Positions 16,001 to 24,044 of a DNA stretch of 32,639 nucleotides are shown piece after piece. The number at the start of each line of letters is the position of its first letter. The stretch's first letter is position 1. A program made the translations under genes and the position numbers. A model generated the notes under the pieces. It did not search any database, was not told the origin of the DNA, and saw only the letters and a list, made by a program, of their open reading frames with translations. This DNA comes from Niabella sp. (GTDB lineage Bacteria; Bacteroidota; Bacteroidia; Chitinophagales; Chitinophagaceae), in contig JAGIAQ010000031.1 in NCBI GenBank assembly GCA_017744795.1, positions 1-32,639 of the forward strand, in the 5' to 3' direction.

Positions 16001-17366
16001 CACCTATAACATCCAGTGTCTTTACCATATTTCCTGCGGCATCATATTCGTATTGAATGAAGGTAACCTCCCGGTCTTCCAGCGCCGTGTAGATCCTTGT
16101 GATGCGCCCCAGCTGATCATTTTCCACCTGCAATACCTGCCCGCGGCTGTCGATGATGCGTTTCAATTGTCCTTTCAGATCATAGTGAAAATGGATACTG
16201 AAGCCGGACGCGTTTTCGATAGAAGAAAGCATTGCATAACCCTCTTTATTTTTCGGTCCTTCAAAACGAAAGATCCGCTTGGCGGCGTCGGTGACAAAAA
16301 ATCCTTTTTTATCCTGCTGAAAAAAGAGCTGTTCTTCCCGTTTATAAAATGTTTCACCTATATGCACTTTTGGAAATGCGGTCTCTCGTCCGTCGGCCAT
16401 CCTCAGGGTCAGGTATCCGTTGCCCATATCGTAAAGCCCCATATTATAGCTGTGGTGCCAGTTATAGCCCAACGGGCCTTCCACTGCTGCATCGCTGTAA
16501 TAATGCCGGGTCCATTGCAGGGGCAGGGGGGCGGGCAGTTCAAAATCGGTATTGGTGGCTACCACGCTTCCGGTGACTGTATCCACCGGTTCGCCAAAGA
16601 CCTTACATTGAACGGCCTGTAATTTATCGGCCAGTTTGGAATATTTTGATGGGATCTTGTCGATACCTTTTTGACTGAGCTTGCCCAATCCTTTCAATCC
16701 CATTTTCATGGCCAGGGCAAACAAATCGATGGTAGGCGGGCCGCCGGCTAAAATTTTACCATTCCCGGAAAAGATGCAGATGAGAATGGAAGTAGGCAGC
16801 ATCAACGGGTATTTCAGTTTGGGTGTTTTGTTTTTTCTTGGCAGGGAAGGGAACCCTACCAGGTTGCAGGAAAGCGTAGGGTGAAACTGGGTAGAGAAAG
16901 GGCCGCCGTCGGCCAGCACCGTACTGCTGCCCATCCATAGTTCTGAGGAGGAAAAAGGTTTGGCCAAAGGGATCAGGTGAATTAAAAAGGCCGGAAGATG
17001 GTAAACTGATGTGCCTGCATTACAGATCCAGAAGTTATTGGCCTGTACGCTTGGTTTCAGAAAATCAACAATGGCCGCTGCTATTTTACCCAAAAGAGAA
17101 GTGGGGCTGGCAGGCATGGCGGAAGCGATGGCGCCCATGATCAACGCGAAGGGATCAAACACCAGGCCGCAATGCGGAACGGGAAATACCGGGCAAGGCG
17201 GCATTATAGTGGGCTCGAAATCAAGGCCGATCGCCAGGTCCAGGATCTTACCGGCAGATACGCCGGGGAAGGACGGAAGGATGCTGGCCATGGCACCCTG
17301 AATATGCTGAATGCCGTTGGATACTTCTCCAAAACCTTTTTCAAGACTGTTGATTGCTTGGCTCAT
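13041..17366 (-). CDS. PAAR-like/Rhs type VI effector with nuclease-like toxin tip
   Basis: The protein has 1441 residues. The N-terminal region (about 1-240) has hydrophobic segments and a PAAR-like part with SSTVLADGGPFS and HPTLSCNLVG, for docking on the VgrG spike. The Rhs/YD-repeat shell follows (about 255-1285), with many YDxxG and GRxx repeats. The core ends in ISQDPIGLGGG (Asp1289), the self-cleavage region. The tip (about 1325-1441) has RRRVDLVVI (Asp1370) and VVEVTS (Glu1384), resembling the D...ExK of PD-(D/E)XK nucleases with Thr for Lys. Toxin function is inferred from this pattern. VgrG and an adaptor candidate lie upstream and an immunity candidate downstream. Two dispersed repeats are embedded in frame (13922-13954, 14606-14633). 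Confidence 0.9.
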   Translation of the reverse strand: MSQAINSLEKGFGEVSNGIQHIQGAMASILPSFPGVSAGKILDLAIGLDFEPTIMPPCPVFPVPHCGLVFDPFALIMGAIASAMPASPTSLLGKIAAAIVDFLKPSVQANNFWICNAGTSVYHLPAFLIHLIPLAKPFSSSELWMGSSTVLADGGPFSTQFHPTLSCNLVGFPSLPRKNKTPKLKYPLMLPTSILICIFSGNGKILAGGPPTIDLFALAMKMGLKGLGKLSQKGIDKIPSKYSKLADKLQAVQCKVFGEPVDTVTGSVVATNTDFELPAPLPLQWTRHYYSDAAVEGPLGYNWHHSYNMGLYDMGNGYLTLRMADGRETAFPKVHIGETFYKREEQLFFQQDKKGFFVTDAAKRIFRFEGPKNKEGYAMLSSIENASGFSIHFHYDLKGQLKRIIDSRGQVLQVENDQLGRITRIYTALEDREVTFIQYEYDAAGNMVKTLDVIGAEKHFQYQGHLLVQLTNQSGMNFYWEYEGRGDDARCIHTWGDEGVLEYWAEYKEGVTITRNSLGYTAEYYYDDRRLIYKIVDENGGITRQSWNPFKELELSVNPEGGIVKYDYNAYGKLIAVTNENRQNNNYQYDEQLNLKYSSSFGNDSEFYFYDRKNRLTTRRKADGRAVHYTYEGAQLKQIKDHRGRTIDITYNERNDIIKTAYFDGLEEHWNYDALGYIARYTDVRGNTTEYKNDDAGNVLYLKQADGNEHHFNYDTSYNLVDAKDRRHRVQFEYGPLGVLRKRTQNNHTVQFNYDTELQLKSIANEGGELYKFGLDGTGNVVNEWGFDGLHRRYLRDGNGRVTKVLRPDERWTQYSYDGVGNIVQEAHSDGTMGAYKYNADSLLVEAFNNDSHIELTRTRDGRVVKETQGAYAVTRKYDIDGNCLQIESSLGADIHLEYDKNDCVSRMEANQKSEIENQKLKNPWAATFHRDNTGLELHRELTGNVSVKTERDRLGRVTRRSIGAQNVEQSRTRYDWGMGNKLNRIANELHKTSTLFDYDAFDSLISATYENKNGAAETLYRVPDKIGNLFKTRDRSDRKYSKGGRLQEDDKYWYHYDGEGNIIFKEFKKNENAAAVVHTAAAKEWGIDFKRSGTGWIYEWAGNGMLKKVINPGGRVIEFYYDPLGRRIAKVVRESISSPSTGGGRGEVVTRWVWDGNVPLHEWKYEGAYPPKKSIDEEGIKEEQEAVENVTTWVFEEGSFVPAAKLIGDEKYSIVTDYLGTPTHMYSREGEKKWEASLDIYGKPRSLQGSLSECPFRYQGQYEDEETDLCYNGFRYYDRDAGIYISQDPIGLGGGNRLYAYVHDTNSWTDSLGLDAIKNKVDGDAREKIARERLQKEHPDAKVVKERYLRDSNGKSVKDPLTDERRRVDLVVIEDGKATRVVEVTSHTADKTAQREKEMRIRNEGGTYIREPGKRGKNGLHDISGIETERMNIDLDSHHH
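13922..13954 (+). repeat. GC-rich palindromic element inside the Rhs gene
   Basis: CCCCCTC (13933-13939) pairs with GAGGGGG (13945-13951) across a 5-base loop, preceded by CCTCTCCCCGA. It resembles the 9826-9854 element in the same orientation, but here it is read on the other strand, as SSPSTGGGRGEV. It interrupts a stretch where Rhs proteins normally run straight from the RRIAK motif to a TRWVWDG-like motif. Confidence 0.6.
14606..14633 (+). repeat. 7-bp tandem repeat (ATTTCTG family) inside the Rhs gene
   Basis: Four units: ATTTCTG, ATTTTCG, ATTTCTG, ATTTCTG. On the coding strand it reads NQKSEIENQKL. The same unit and nearly the same peptide occur in the glycosyltransferase gene at 31783-31817. 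Confidence 0.75.
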
Positions 17367-17380
17367 GCTACTTGTTTTAA

Positions 17381-18760
17381 TTAGCCAATAGGGATGGCAA
17401 ATCGTCCCTTTGGTTTTACGAGGATGTCGTTAATGCTCATGCCTTCCAGCAGTGCCGGCCAGTCTTCCCCCAGCCATTCGTTCAGGGAACTGTACAGCAC
17501 TTTCATTTCATCGGGGGCTTTTAGTTTTTTACCCAGGTGCACTGCCAGGAAGGCGGCATGTACAAAAGTGGATTGCCGCAGGGCTGTTTTTTCGAGGTAA
17601 CTGCCGCCCACCAGGGCCAGCAGCGATTTTTCAAATGCCAGCTGATGACGCCCGCGTATATAGTACAGGTGCCCGCTGATCCGGTGGCCTTCCATAATAA
17701 AAAAAGCATCACCGCGCTGCGTGGCTTCTTCAGCCATTTCATCATAAACGGTGATGGCCGCTTCCCATTTTCTTTTGGACGCCAGCAAACCGCCTTTTAA
17801 CATCATACAGGAACGCCAAACCGGGTAGCCCGCGGGATCATTCTCATTCATGGCCATGCGAGCCTTACTTATTGCTTCATCTGAATACGTTTCACTTACT
17901 TCTGTATCTTTTATTGCGTAGTGCGCCTGCGAAGCGATCAATAAGGACGTTATATAAGCGGTGTTGTTTTTTGACTCCTTTGCCAACGCCAGCATTTTTT
18001 GTACTTCCCGGTCGGTTGTTGATGCGGAGTGTTTCATCGTGGTTTCCATCACCACACGTATTTGTTTGCGCAGCCGGTTCTCAATGCCAACGGTATCGCT
18101 GGTGCCATCTGCTTTATCCATATCGTTATTGATGGCAGTGTGCATATCCAGTTGCGGGATCAGCTCCACAATAAACGGACGCAGGGCCGGATCGGGGATG
18201 TAAATTTTTCGTGCCGGACCGTAATCCATGGTTGCCAGGCGAATGCCGTCGGGTATCTCTTTTTTTATTTTTTCAATAAACCAGTTCTTTCTGGCGGGCG
18301 CTTCCGGCCCGGCGGAAGGGAAGTAGAGCAGGAAATTCTTGTTCTCAAATCCTTTTAAGTTCGAGCGAAAGCGCAGCAGTTCCTTTAAAAGATTTTCAAA
18401 ACCTGAGAACGGCTGAATATGGGGTTTAAAATCTTTGGACAGTATGTCATCCTGTTTCAGGGCACTATAAATATCAAACTTCGGGTCGGGACAGGGGGCA
18501 AACCATTCCTGGTATTCCAGCCATAATTCCCGTTCATATAATTCCCGGTCTTCGGTAAAAGGTGTATCAAAACGAAAGAAGATATCCTCAAAAACGCCAA
18601 TCGCCAGTTGTTCTGTTTCCATGAACTGATTGATGATCTCAATATCGGTATACTGGGCTACCCAAATGGCCAGCTTCCAGCTTTTCAGCGGGTCGATGCG
18701 GGCCCATTCTTCCCTTAATTTGTAAAATTCCTGCGCGATGGAAGTAGCGGGTGTATTCAT
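17381..18760 (-). CDS. Uncharacterised protein between VgrG and Rhs, candidate effector adaptor
   Basis: This 459-residue cytoplasmic protein has no signal peptide. The first half (about 1-215) is alpha/beta, and the second half (about 225-420) is rich in helical hairpins resembling TPR repeats (for example AAITVYDEMAEEATQRGDAF). I do not recognise the family. It starts 7 bases after the VgrG stop and ends 14 bases before the Rhs start, so it belongs to the same transcript. In other type VI loci this slot holds adaptor or chaperone proteins that load an Rhs or PAAR effector onto VgrG (DUF4123, DUF1795/EagR, DUF2169). It resembles none of these by eye, so the adaptor role is inferred from position. 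Confidence 0.7.
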   Translation of the reverse strand: MNTPATSIAQEFYKLREEWARIDPLKSWKLAIWVAQYTDIEIINQFMETEQLAIGVFEDIFFRFDTPFTEDRELYERELWLEYQEWFAPCPDPKFDIYSALKQDDILSKDFKPHIQPFSGFENLLKELLRFRSNLKGFENKNFLLYFPSAGPEAPARKNWFIEKIKKEIPDGIRLATMDYGPARKIYIPDPALRPFIVELIPQLDMHTAINNDMDKADGTSDTVGIENRLRKQIRVVMETTMKHSASTTDREVQKMLALAKESKNNTAYITSLLIASQAHYAIKDTEVSETYSDEAISKARMAMNENDPAGYPVWRSCMMLKGGLLASKRKWEAAITVYDEMAEEATQRGDAFFIMEGHRISGHLYYIRGRHQLAFEKSLLALVGGSYLEKTALRQSTFVHAAFLAVHLGKKLKAPDEMKVLYSSLNEWLGEDWPALLEGMSINDILVKPKGRFAIPIG

Positions 18761-18767
18761 AAAAGCA

Positions 18768-20609
18768 TCAGGCGTTTAATTTAAGAAGGCTGGAACTGGA
18801 AACGGTAACGTCGCCCGCTTCGGAATTCATATTTACTTTTCCGCCGGTAAAATTGCTTTCACTGGCGCCGTGTGCCGTAAGCGCCGCGGCCAGCAGTTGC
18901 ATCATCTGTACCCCCGTCATATTAACGGTTTGACCGGTGCCACTGAAATTGCTGGTTGCCGTAAGCCCGATATTGATGGCATCGTGGGAAATATTGTTTG
19001 TTGCTGAACTGGCAATATTATTGGTTGCTATAGTCGTTATATCTTTTCCGTTAATGGTAATGGTGCCGTCCTGTTTGAGCACGATAGAACTTTGACCGCA
19101 GGTGAGGGAAATTTCCTGACTGCTTTGATGCGCCATTTTGCCCGCGCCATCCATCGTCATGCTGGTGCCGTTTTTATCCTGCATCAATACGCTGCCGTCC
19201 TGGTCGTTCAGGACCATTTTATTGCCGCTCCTGCTTTGCAGGGCCTTTACATCGTTGCCCGCATTGCCAAAACTGTTCTTTGCCTGGCTATGGTACACGG
19301 CACCCACCACATAAGGCTTGGTGGCACTGTCGCCTTCAAAACCCACAATTACTTCTTCGCCCACTTCCGGCATCAGGAACATGCCTTTGCCACCGCCTGC
19401 ATGAGGCGTTGTTACGCGGATCCAGGGACTTTTTTCTGAACCATTCATCCAGTGAAACTTGACGCGCACACGACCCAGTCCATTAAAGTCATTATTGTCT
19501 GTAACAATAGCACTTTGCGTTTCACAGTTCGGTTCGCCGTATTGTGCAACAGGCGGGACTTTGATACCGGAGGGTACCGCTGAAAATTCATTCTTATATT
19601 GCCCCTGGGCATCTACAAAATGATTAACGGAGGTTACCAGGTAATCGCCATAACCTTCATGCTGGCTGCTGAAAACATTGTTGCCTTTTATTTCTATTTT
19701 GCTGCCCACCGCAAGGCCGGGATGGCCGCTTTGCCCGTTAAAGGTTACCATACGGCTGCTTTCCATTGCGCTGCGCATATTAATAATATCATCCTGCTGT
19801 TTTTTGTTGGTCAGGAACTGGTTGTTCCAGATCTTCGGCTGTGTTCCATAAACCGCCTGTCCTGCCTTATACACCTGTTCGCCCCAGGCGTTTAACCCGG
19901 CTTTCTGCGCCACATTGCTTGGCTGGCTGGTGTAGAGCTGGCTGTTCATATAATCCCAGGCCATCATTTGCATTTGCGTAGGCCGTGCCTGCAGGGAAAT
20001 ATTGAACTTGCTGAGGTTGCTTCCGTAGGTAAGCGCGGTGCTGCTTCCATTGCCCGGTTGTCCTACGATCAGGTTCCGGCCATCCCAAAAAAGCCATTCG
20101 CCATAGGTGGCCGTCAGCCGCTGTAAAAATTGCCAGGCCGTTTCCTTGTACTGAACAGTATATGCCAGTGTTTCGCCGTATTGCGGCTGCACTTTGGGCT
20201 CCAGCAGGTTTTGCGGAAAGAATTTCAGCACATCCTGCGCAATATTTTTCACGGCTTTTTTCTCCCAGCTTTTACAGTGGGGGCCGCTGTCCAGCACAAT
20301 GGTAGGACTGTAGCCGGTAATAATCACATCTCCATGATGCCCGGTAAAACGGGCCGTTTCCACGCCGGTAACCACGCCATTAAACAAAACGGTTCCCCCG
20401 GCACCTAAACCCGCGATCCGTGCACCGAAAGTAGCCCCGATCATGTCTTTTGAGGAAGTGAAAATACCGCTGCGGCCATCCACCGACTGCGCGGGACAAA
20501 CAAGGGTAAACTGGTGATGATTGAAAATACTCTGACTTAACGAGAAGGAGGTAAATTGGGACAGAGGTTTACCATTAATACTAAATACAGGTTGCGTAAG
20601 TTGTGCCAT
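18768..20609 (-). CDS. vgrG: Type VI secretion spike protein VgrG
   Basis: This 613-residue protein has the gp27-like N-terminal region (about 1-330, with LQRLTATYGEWLFWDG), then the gp5-like OB domain (about 355-460) with FNGLGRVRVKFHW, SPWIRV and EVGEEVIVGFEGD. A C-terminal beta-helix spike (about 470-613) has regularly spaced SGNKMVLNDQDG and TITINGKDI turns. It is the first gene of the effector unit VgrG, adaptor candidate, Rhs, immunity. No sheath, baseplate or ATPase genes are near, so the locus is an orphan effector module that would use a type VI apparatus encoded elsewhere. Confidence 0.93.
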   Translation of the reverse strand: MAQLTQPVFSINGKPLSQFTSFSLSQSIFNHHQFTLVCPAQSVDGRSGIFTSSKDMIGATFGARIAGLGAGGTVLFNGVVTGVETARFTGHHGDVIITGYSPTIVLDSGPHCKSWEKKAVKNIAQDVLKFFPQNLLEPKVQPQYGETLAYTVQYKETAWQFLQRLTATYGEWLFWDGRNLIVGQPGNGSSTALTYGSNLSKFNISLQARPTQMQMMAWDYMNSQLYTSQPSNVAQKAGLNAWGEQVYKAGQAVYGTQPKIWNNQFLTNKKQQDDIINMRSAMESSRMVTFNGQSGHPGLAVGSKIEIKGNNVFSSQHEGYGDYLVTSVNHFVDAQGQYKNEFSAVPSGIKVPPVAQYGEPNCETQSAIVTDNNDFNGLGRVRVKFHWMNGSEKSPWIRVTTPHAGGGKGMFLMPEVGEEVIVGFEGDSATKPYVVGAVYHSQAKNSFGNAGNDVKALQSRSGNKMVLNDQDGSVLMQDKNGTSMTMDGAGKMAHQSSQEISLTCGQSSIVLKQDGTITINGKDITTIATNNIASSATNNISHDAINIGLTATSNFSGTGQTVNMTGVQMMQLLAAALTAHGASESNFTGGKVNMNSEAGDVTVSSSSLLKLNA

Positions 20610-20915
20610 AAGAAAGTGTTTGTCGATTATGGAAAAAGTGCTATTTTAATAAATAGTAGAGGCTGTTTAGAAAAATGATCCGGTTATTATCCATTATTTC
20701 AAAAAAGGAGCTGTTTGTTGAAATGATGGAATCACTTAGGGTGTCGCAAAGTTTATACCATATTGAATCTACAGGGGGGTTTAATCCACAGTTTCATCAA
20801 ATGTTAATTTGGATTAATTAATGTTTCGCCATCAATCAGCCCCTTCAGGAATGATCAATGTTCATTCAACGATGATTCAGTGTCGTTTCCTTCAGTGTGG
20901 GATCAGGGGAATGTA

Positions 20916-20946
20916 GAATAAGAAATATTGAATAAGGAATATAGAA
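20916..20946 (+). repeat. 7-bp-period repeat (GAATAAG family)
   Basis: Units GAATAAG, AAATATT, GAATAAG, GAATATA, then GAA. It is a degenerate heptad array in non-coding DNA, related to the tract at 27247-27274 read on the other strand. Confidence 0.55.
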
Positions 20947-21042
20947 GGGCATTATTTTAGTGATATGCGGTGCTCGTTCTTTTTTAATGTTTTTAATCGG
21001 GCAGAATGCATCGGAACGTACTGTTCTTGAATATTTTATATT

Positions 21043-21071
21043 GAACTTGTTTAGAACGTTGAAACAAGTTC
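21043..21071. repeat. Inverted repeat with perfect 10-bp arms
   Basis: GAACTTGTTT (21043-21052) and AAACAAGTTC (21062-21071) flank a 9-base spacer, 130 bases upstream of the M13 peptidase gene. It could be an operator or a hairpin; no T run follows. Confidence 0.5.
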
Positions 21072-21150
21072 TGTATAAAAAGCGGTAATATCTGTGCCGC
21101 ATGAGCCGGGGAAAGCCTACTTGTTTTGTATAGTAACCATTTATGGAATT

Positions 21151-21184
21151 TTGTAGTAAATACGGAACAGGCAAATTATATTTG
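21151..21184 (+). promoter_or_regulatory. Bacteroidota-type promoter of the M13 peptidase gene
   Basis: A TTG at 21151-21153 and a perfect TAnnTTTG box, TATATTTG, at 21177-21184 are 23 bases apart. This is slightly long for the -33/-7 spacing. The box is 18 bases before the ATG, giving a short leader. Confidence 0.5.
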
Positions 21185-21202
21185 ATCCTTAAATTTAATT
21201 AA

Positions 21203-23257
21203 ATGATTAACAAAAACATGCTATTCGTAACTGCTATAGCAACCGCGGCGGTAACCGGTTGCGGCGTTGCCACGAACCATCCGGGGGAAGCGCCAAAAGA
21301 CAGCACCACTTACCTGGACCGCGCGAACATGGATACTACGGTTAAACCGGGGGATGATTTTTTCCTGTATGCAAACGGTGCCTGGCTGAAGAAGACGCCG
21401 ATCCCCGGGGATAAAACGGGCTGGGGAAGTTTTGATGAATTGGCCGATAACACCAATAAATCGGTGCACACCTTATTGGAAGACGTATCAAAAGAAAAGG
21501 CAACCGCCGGCAGTCTGCAGTATAATGTGGCTTCTTTTTATAAAAGCGGGATGGATACTGCTACGATTGATAAGGCGGGCACCAGTGCCATCAAACAGGA
21601 ACTGGATGCCATAAAAGCCATAACCAGTCCTCAACAATTACTGGACGTGGTAATTGAAAACGGCAAGAAAGGATTGCAAACCATTTTACCGAACTATGTA
21701 GGTCCGGATGACCGGCATGTAACCCAAAATATCGTGCAGTTTTCGCAGGGCGGATTGGGATTGCCTTCCAAAGATTATTATACGGATAAGGATTCTTCGG
21801 CCGAAAAGAACAGGGCGGCATATAAAATGTACGTTGCAAAAATTTTAGCGCTGGGCGGGGAAGATACTGCCAGTGCGCATAAGAATGCACTCGCCATTTT
21901 TGATCTGGAAAACAAGCTGGCGGCCGCCTCTCTTTATCCAAAAGAAATGCGCGATCCACAAAAGATGTACAACAAATTCAGCCTGGAAGCTTTTTCTAAA
22001 CAAACCCCGAATATTAACTGGAAGGACGTGTTTGCAAAAATGGGCGTAACCGGACAGGATAGCCTGCTGGTTTCGGTTCCGCAGTATTATAAAGCTTTGT
22101 CGGGCCTGCTGAGCACCGTTCCTCTTCCTGTTTGGAAAGAATATCTTACCTACAATACGTTATCGGATATGGCGCCTTACCTGGGAAAAGATTTTGAAGA
22201 AACGCATTTTGATTTTTACGGCAAAACCTTAACAGGGCAAAAAATACAAAAGCCCCGGTGGGAGCGGGTGATGCGGGTGATCAATGGTGCCATTGGCGAG
22301 CAGCTGGGCAAACTGTATGTTGATAAATATTTTAAGCCCGAGGCAAAAGCCAAAATGGTAGAACTGGTGCAAAACCTCCAGGACGCCTTTAGTAACCGGA
22401 TCAAGAACCTGGACTGGATGAGCGCTGCCACCAAGGAAAAAGCCCAGGCCAAGCTAAACGCTTTTATGAAGAAAATTGGCTATCCCGATAAATGGAAAGA
22501 TTATACGGGGCTGAGTTTAACACCGGACAATTACGCGCAAAATGTACTCAACGCAGGGGCATTCAATTACAAATTTGACCTGAATAAATTGGGGAAACCG
22601 GTAGACCGTACAGAGTGGGGGATGACGCCCAATACAGTAAACGCCTACTATAATCCTGCTTTTAACGAGATCGTTTTCCCCGCCGCGATCCTGCAGTTCC
22701 CGTTCTTTGCTTTTGGCGCGGATGATGCGGTGAATTATGGCGGCATCGGCGCCGTGATCGGTCATGAAATGACCCATGGTTTTGATGACCAGGGATCTCA
22801 ATATGCGGCCGATGGTAATTTGAAAAACTGGTGGACACCGGAAGATGAGAAAAAATTTAAGGCAAAGACAAAAATGGTAGAAGATCAGTTCAATAAGTAT
22901 ACTGTTCTTGATTCTGTTCATGTAAACGGATCATTAACCCTTGGCGAAAATATTGCCGACCTCGGCGGCATCACTATCGCTTATGATGCTTTTAAGAAAA
23001 CAAAGCAGGGGCAGGGTAATGAACTGATTGATGGATTTACTCCGGACCAACGCTTTTTTATGAGTTGGGCGCAGGTATGGAGAGGTAAGCGCACTCCGGA
23101 ACGTGCTAAACAACTGATCAAAATAGACCCGCACTCCCCGGTTGAATGGAGAGCAAACGGTCCCTTAACAAATTTTGAACCCTGGTATAAAGCCTTTAAT
23201 GTGCAGCCGGGAAATAAAATGTATAAACCCGAAAACGAAAGGGCTAAGATCTGGTAA
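21203..23257 (+). CDS. M13-family zinc metallopeptidase lipoprotein (PepO/neprilysin-like)
   Basis: This 684-residue protein has a lipoprotein leader ending AAVTGC. The N-terminal M13 domain begins with PGDDFFLYANGAWL, and the catalytic domain has NAYYNP, zinc motif HEMTH (His521, Glu522, His525) and GENIAD (Glu582, third ligand) plus the end motif PHSPVEWRANGPL. All active-site residues are present. It should cut oligopeptides in the periplasm or at the surface. The single-gene unit has its own promoter and is followed by a GC-rich inverted repeat. Confidence 0.95.
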   Translation: MINKNMLFVTAIATAAVTGCGVATNHPGEAPKDSTTYLDRANMDTTVKPGDDFFLYANGAWLKKTPIPGDKTGWGSFDELADNTNKSVHTLLEDVSKEKATAGSLQYNVASFYKSGMDTATIDKAGTSAIKQELDAIKAITSPQQLLDVVIENGKKGLQTILPNYVGPDDRHVTQNIVQFSQGGLGLPSKDYYTDKDSSAEKNRAAYKMYVAKILALGGEDTASAHKNALAIFDLENKLAAASLYPKEMRDPQKMYNKFSLEAFSKQTPNINWKDVFAKMGVTGQDSLLVSVPQYYKALSGLLSTVPLPVWKEYLTYNTLSDMAPYLGKDFEETHFDFYGKTLTGQKIQKPRWERVMRVINGAIGEQLGKLYVDKYFKPEAKAKMVELVQNLQDAFSNRIKNLDWMSAATKEKAQAKLNAFMKKIGYPDKWKDYTGLSLTPDNYAQNVLNAGAFNYKFDLNKLGKPVDRTEWGMTPNTVNAYYNPAFNEIVFPAAILQFPFFAFGADDAVNYGGIGAVIGHEMTHGFDDQGSQYAADGNLKNWWTPEDEKKFKAKTKMVEDQFNKYTVLDSVHVNGSLTLGENIADLGGITIAYDAFKKTKQGQGNELIDGFTPDQRFFMSWAQVWRGKRTPERAKQLIKIDPHSPVEWRANGPLTNFEPWYKAFNVQPGNKMYKPENERAKIW

Positions 23258-23273
23258 TTTTTTAAAGGGTACC

Positions 23274-23337
23274 TGGCCGGGAAGGCGGTACGACGGTAAG
23301 AAGAGGATATCTTCCCGCCTTTCCGGCTTCCCGGCCA
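23274..23337. terminator. Large inverted repeat, probable bidirectional terminator
   Basis: TGGCCGGGAAG (23274-23284) pairs perfectly with CTTCCCGGCCA (23327-23337), and a T-rich stretch follows. It lies between the convergent peptidase and AlkB-like genes, where a shared terminator is expected. The inner 42 bases can form further pairs (GGCGG with CCGCC). Confidence 0.6.
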
Positions 23338-23387
23338 TTTTATTTTCAATCATTAAGGAATAGGATAGCTTAATGCTTCTTAATCCC

Positions 23388-23987
23388 TCAATGGTTTAAT
23401 TCCTGATTTGAATGATTAATCGTACGAAACGTAAGGTTCACCCTTGCTGTATGAATTTTCTTAGTAGGCGGCAGCCGGTGCAGCCAGTGGGTTTGGGTGA
23501 TGCCCCTCATTACCAGTAAACTGCCGTTTTCCAGCAAACATTCAATTTTCTCCTGCGATGCTTTATGCTTAAATAAAAACCGGCGTTCGGCGCCAAAACT
23601 TAAAGAGGCAATAGCTCCGTTCTTTTTTAGTTCCCGCTCTTCATCGCGATGCCAGGCCATTCCTTCATTCCCATCGTGGTAAAGGTTCAGTAGGCAGGAG
23701 TTAAATGCTTCGCCCGAGTGTTCCTCACATATTCTTTTTAAGGCCAGCAATTCCCTGCCCCAGGGCAGTGCTGTTTTGGTGGCATTGGAGTAAGTGTATT
23801 TAAAAGGCACGTCGCCATACCAGGCTACTTTTCTTTTGGTGATGATCCGTTTGCCAAAGATGATGGCTTCATCGTTGCGCCAGTCGATAGTGCTCAACAG
23901 CTTTTGAAAAAAGGTATCGGCATCTGTTGCGTTAAAGACCTTTCCGTAGTAATTAACAATGCCGTCGTATGGTAAAAGATTCTGCAT
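23388..23987 (-). CDS. alkB: AlkB-like 2-oxoglutarate/Fe(II) dioxygenase
   Basis: This 199-residue protein has iron ligands His113 and Asp115 in WHRDEE and a distal His, probably His170, in THWLHRLP. The 2-oxoglutarate-binding ARVNLTFR (Arg182, Arg188) matches the AlkB/ALKBH2-3 family that removes alkyl groups from DNA by oxidation. The length is typical. It lies downstream of the AraC-Ogt gene on the same strand, so the two probably form an alkylation-damage response unit. A heptad repeat sits directly before its start codon. Confidence 0.9.
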   Translation of the reverse strand: MQNLLPYDGIVNYYGKVFNATDADTFFQKLLSTIDWRNDEAIIFGKRIITKRKVAWYGDVPFKYTYSNATKTALPWGRELLALKRICEEHSGEAFNSCLLNLYHDGNEGMAWHRDEERELKKNGAIASLSFGAERRFLFKHKASQEKIECLLENGSLLVMRGITQTHWLHRLPPTKKIHTARVNLTFRTINHSNQELNH

Positions 23988-23988
23988 C

Positions 23989-24023
23989 AGAAATGTAAAA
24001 TTTTAAATAATGAATGTAAAATG
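23989..24023 (+). repeat. 7-bp-period repeat (TAAAATG family) before alkB
   Basis: Units AGAAATG, TAAAATT, TTAAATA, ATGAATG, TAAAATG. Ten of its bases (24013-24022) form a perfect inverted repeat with 24042-24051, which lies around the stop codon of the AraC-Ogt gene. That gene's last codons read as further heptads. Confidence 0.5.
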
Positions 24024-24044
24024 TGTTGTAACGAGTTTGATATT

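Larger units (their letters stand above)
20610..21202. other. Intergenic region with repeat, inverted repeat and promoter
   Basis: These 593 bases lie between the divergent VgrG and M13 peptidase genes. I see no convincing gene: a 102-codon minus-strand frame has no coding character. It holds a heptad tract (20916-20946), a 10-bp inverted repeat (21043-21071) and a promoter next to the peptidase gene. No clear promoter for VgrG was found. Confidence 0.6.

Noticed and set aside
15174-16622. Long plus-strand frames opposite the Rhs gene
   Set aside because: They are antisense to YD repeats; regular repeats readily leave the opposite strand open.
18768-20609. VgrG as part of a prophage tail
   Set aside because: It has the full VgrG layout with an adaptor candidate and Rhs toxin next to it and no phage tail, capsid or lysis genes.
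20866-21174. 102-codon minus-strand frame in the VgrG to peptidase gap
   Set aside because: The composition is not coding-like, it runs through a heptad repeat and an inverted repeat, and it shows no motif.
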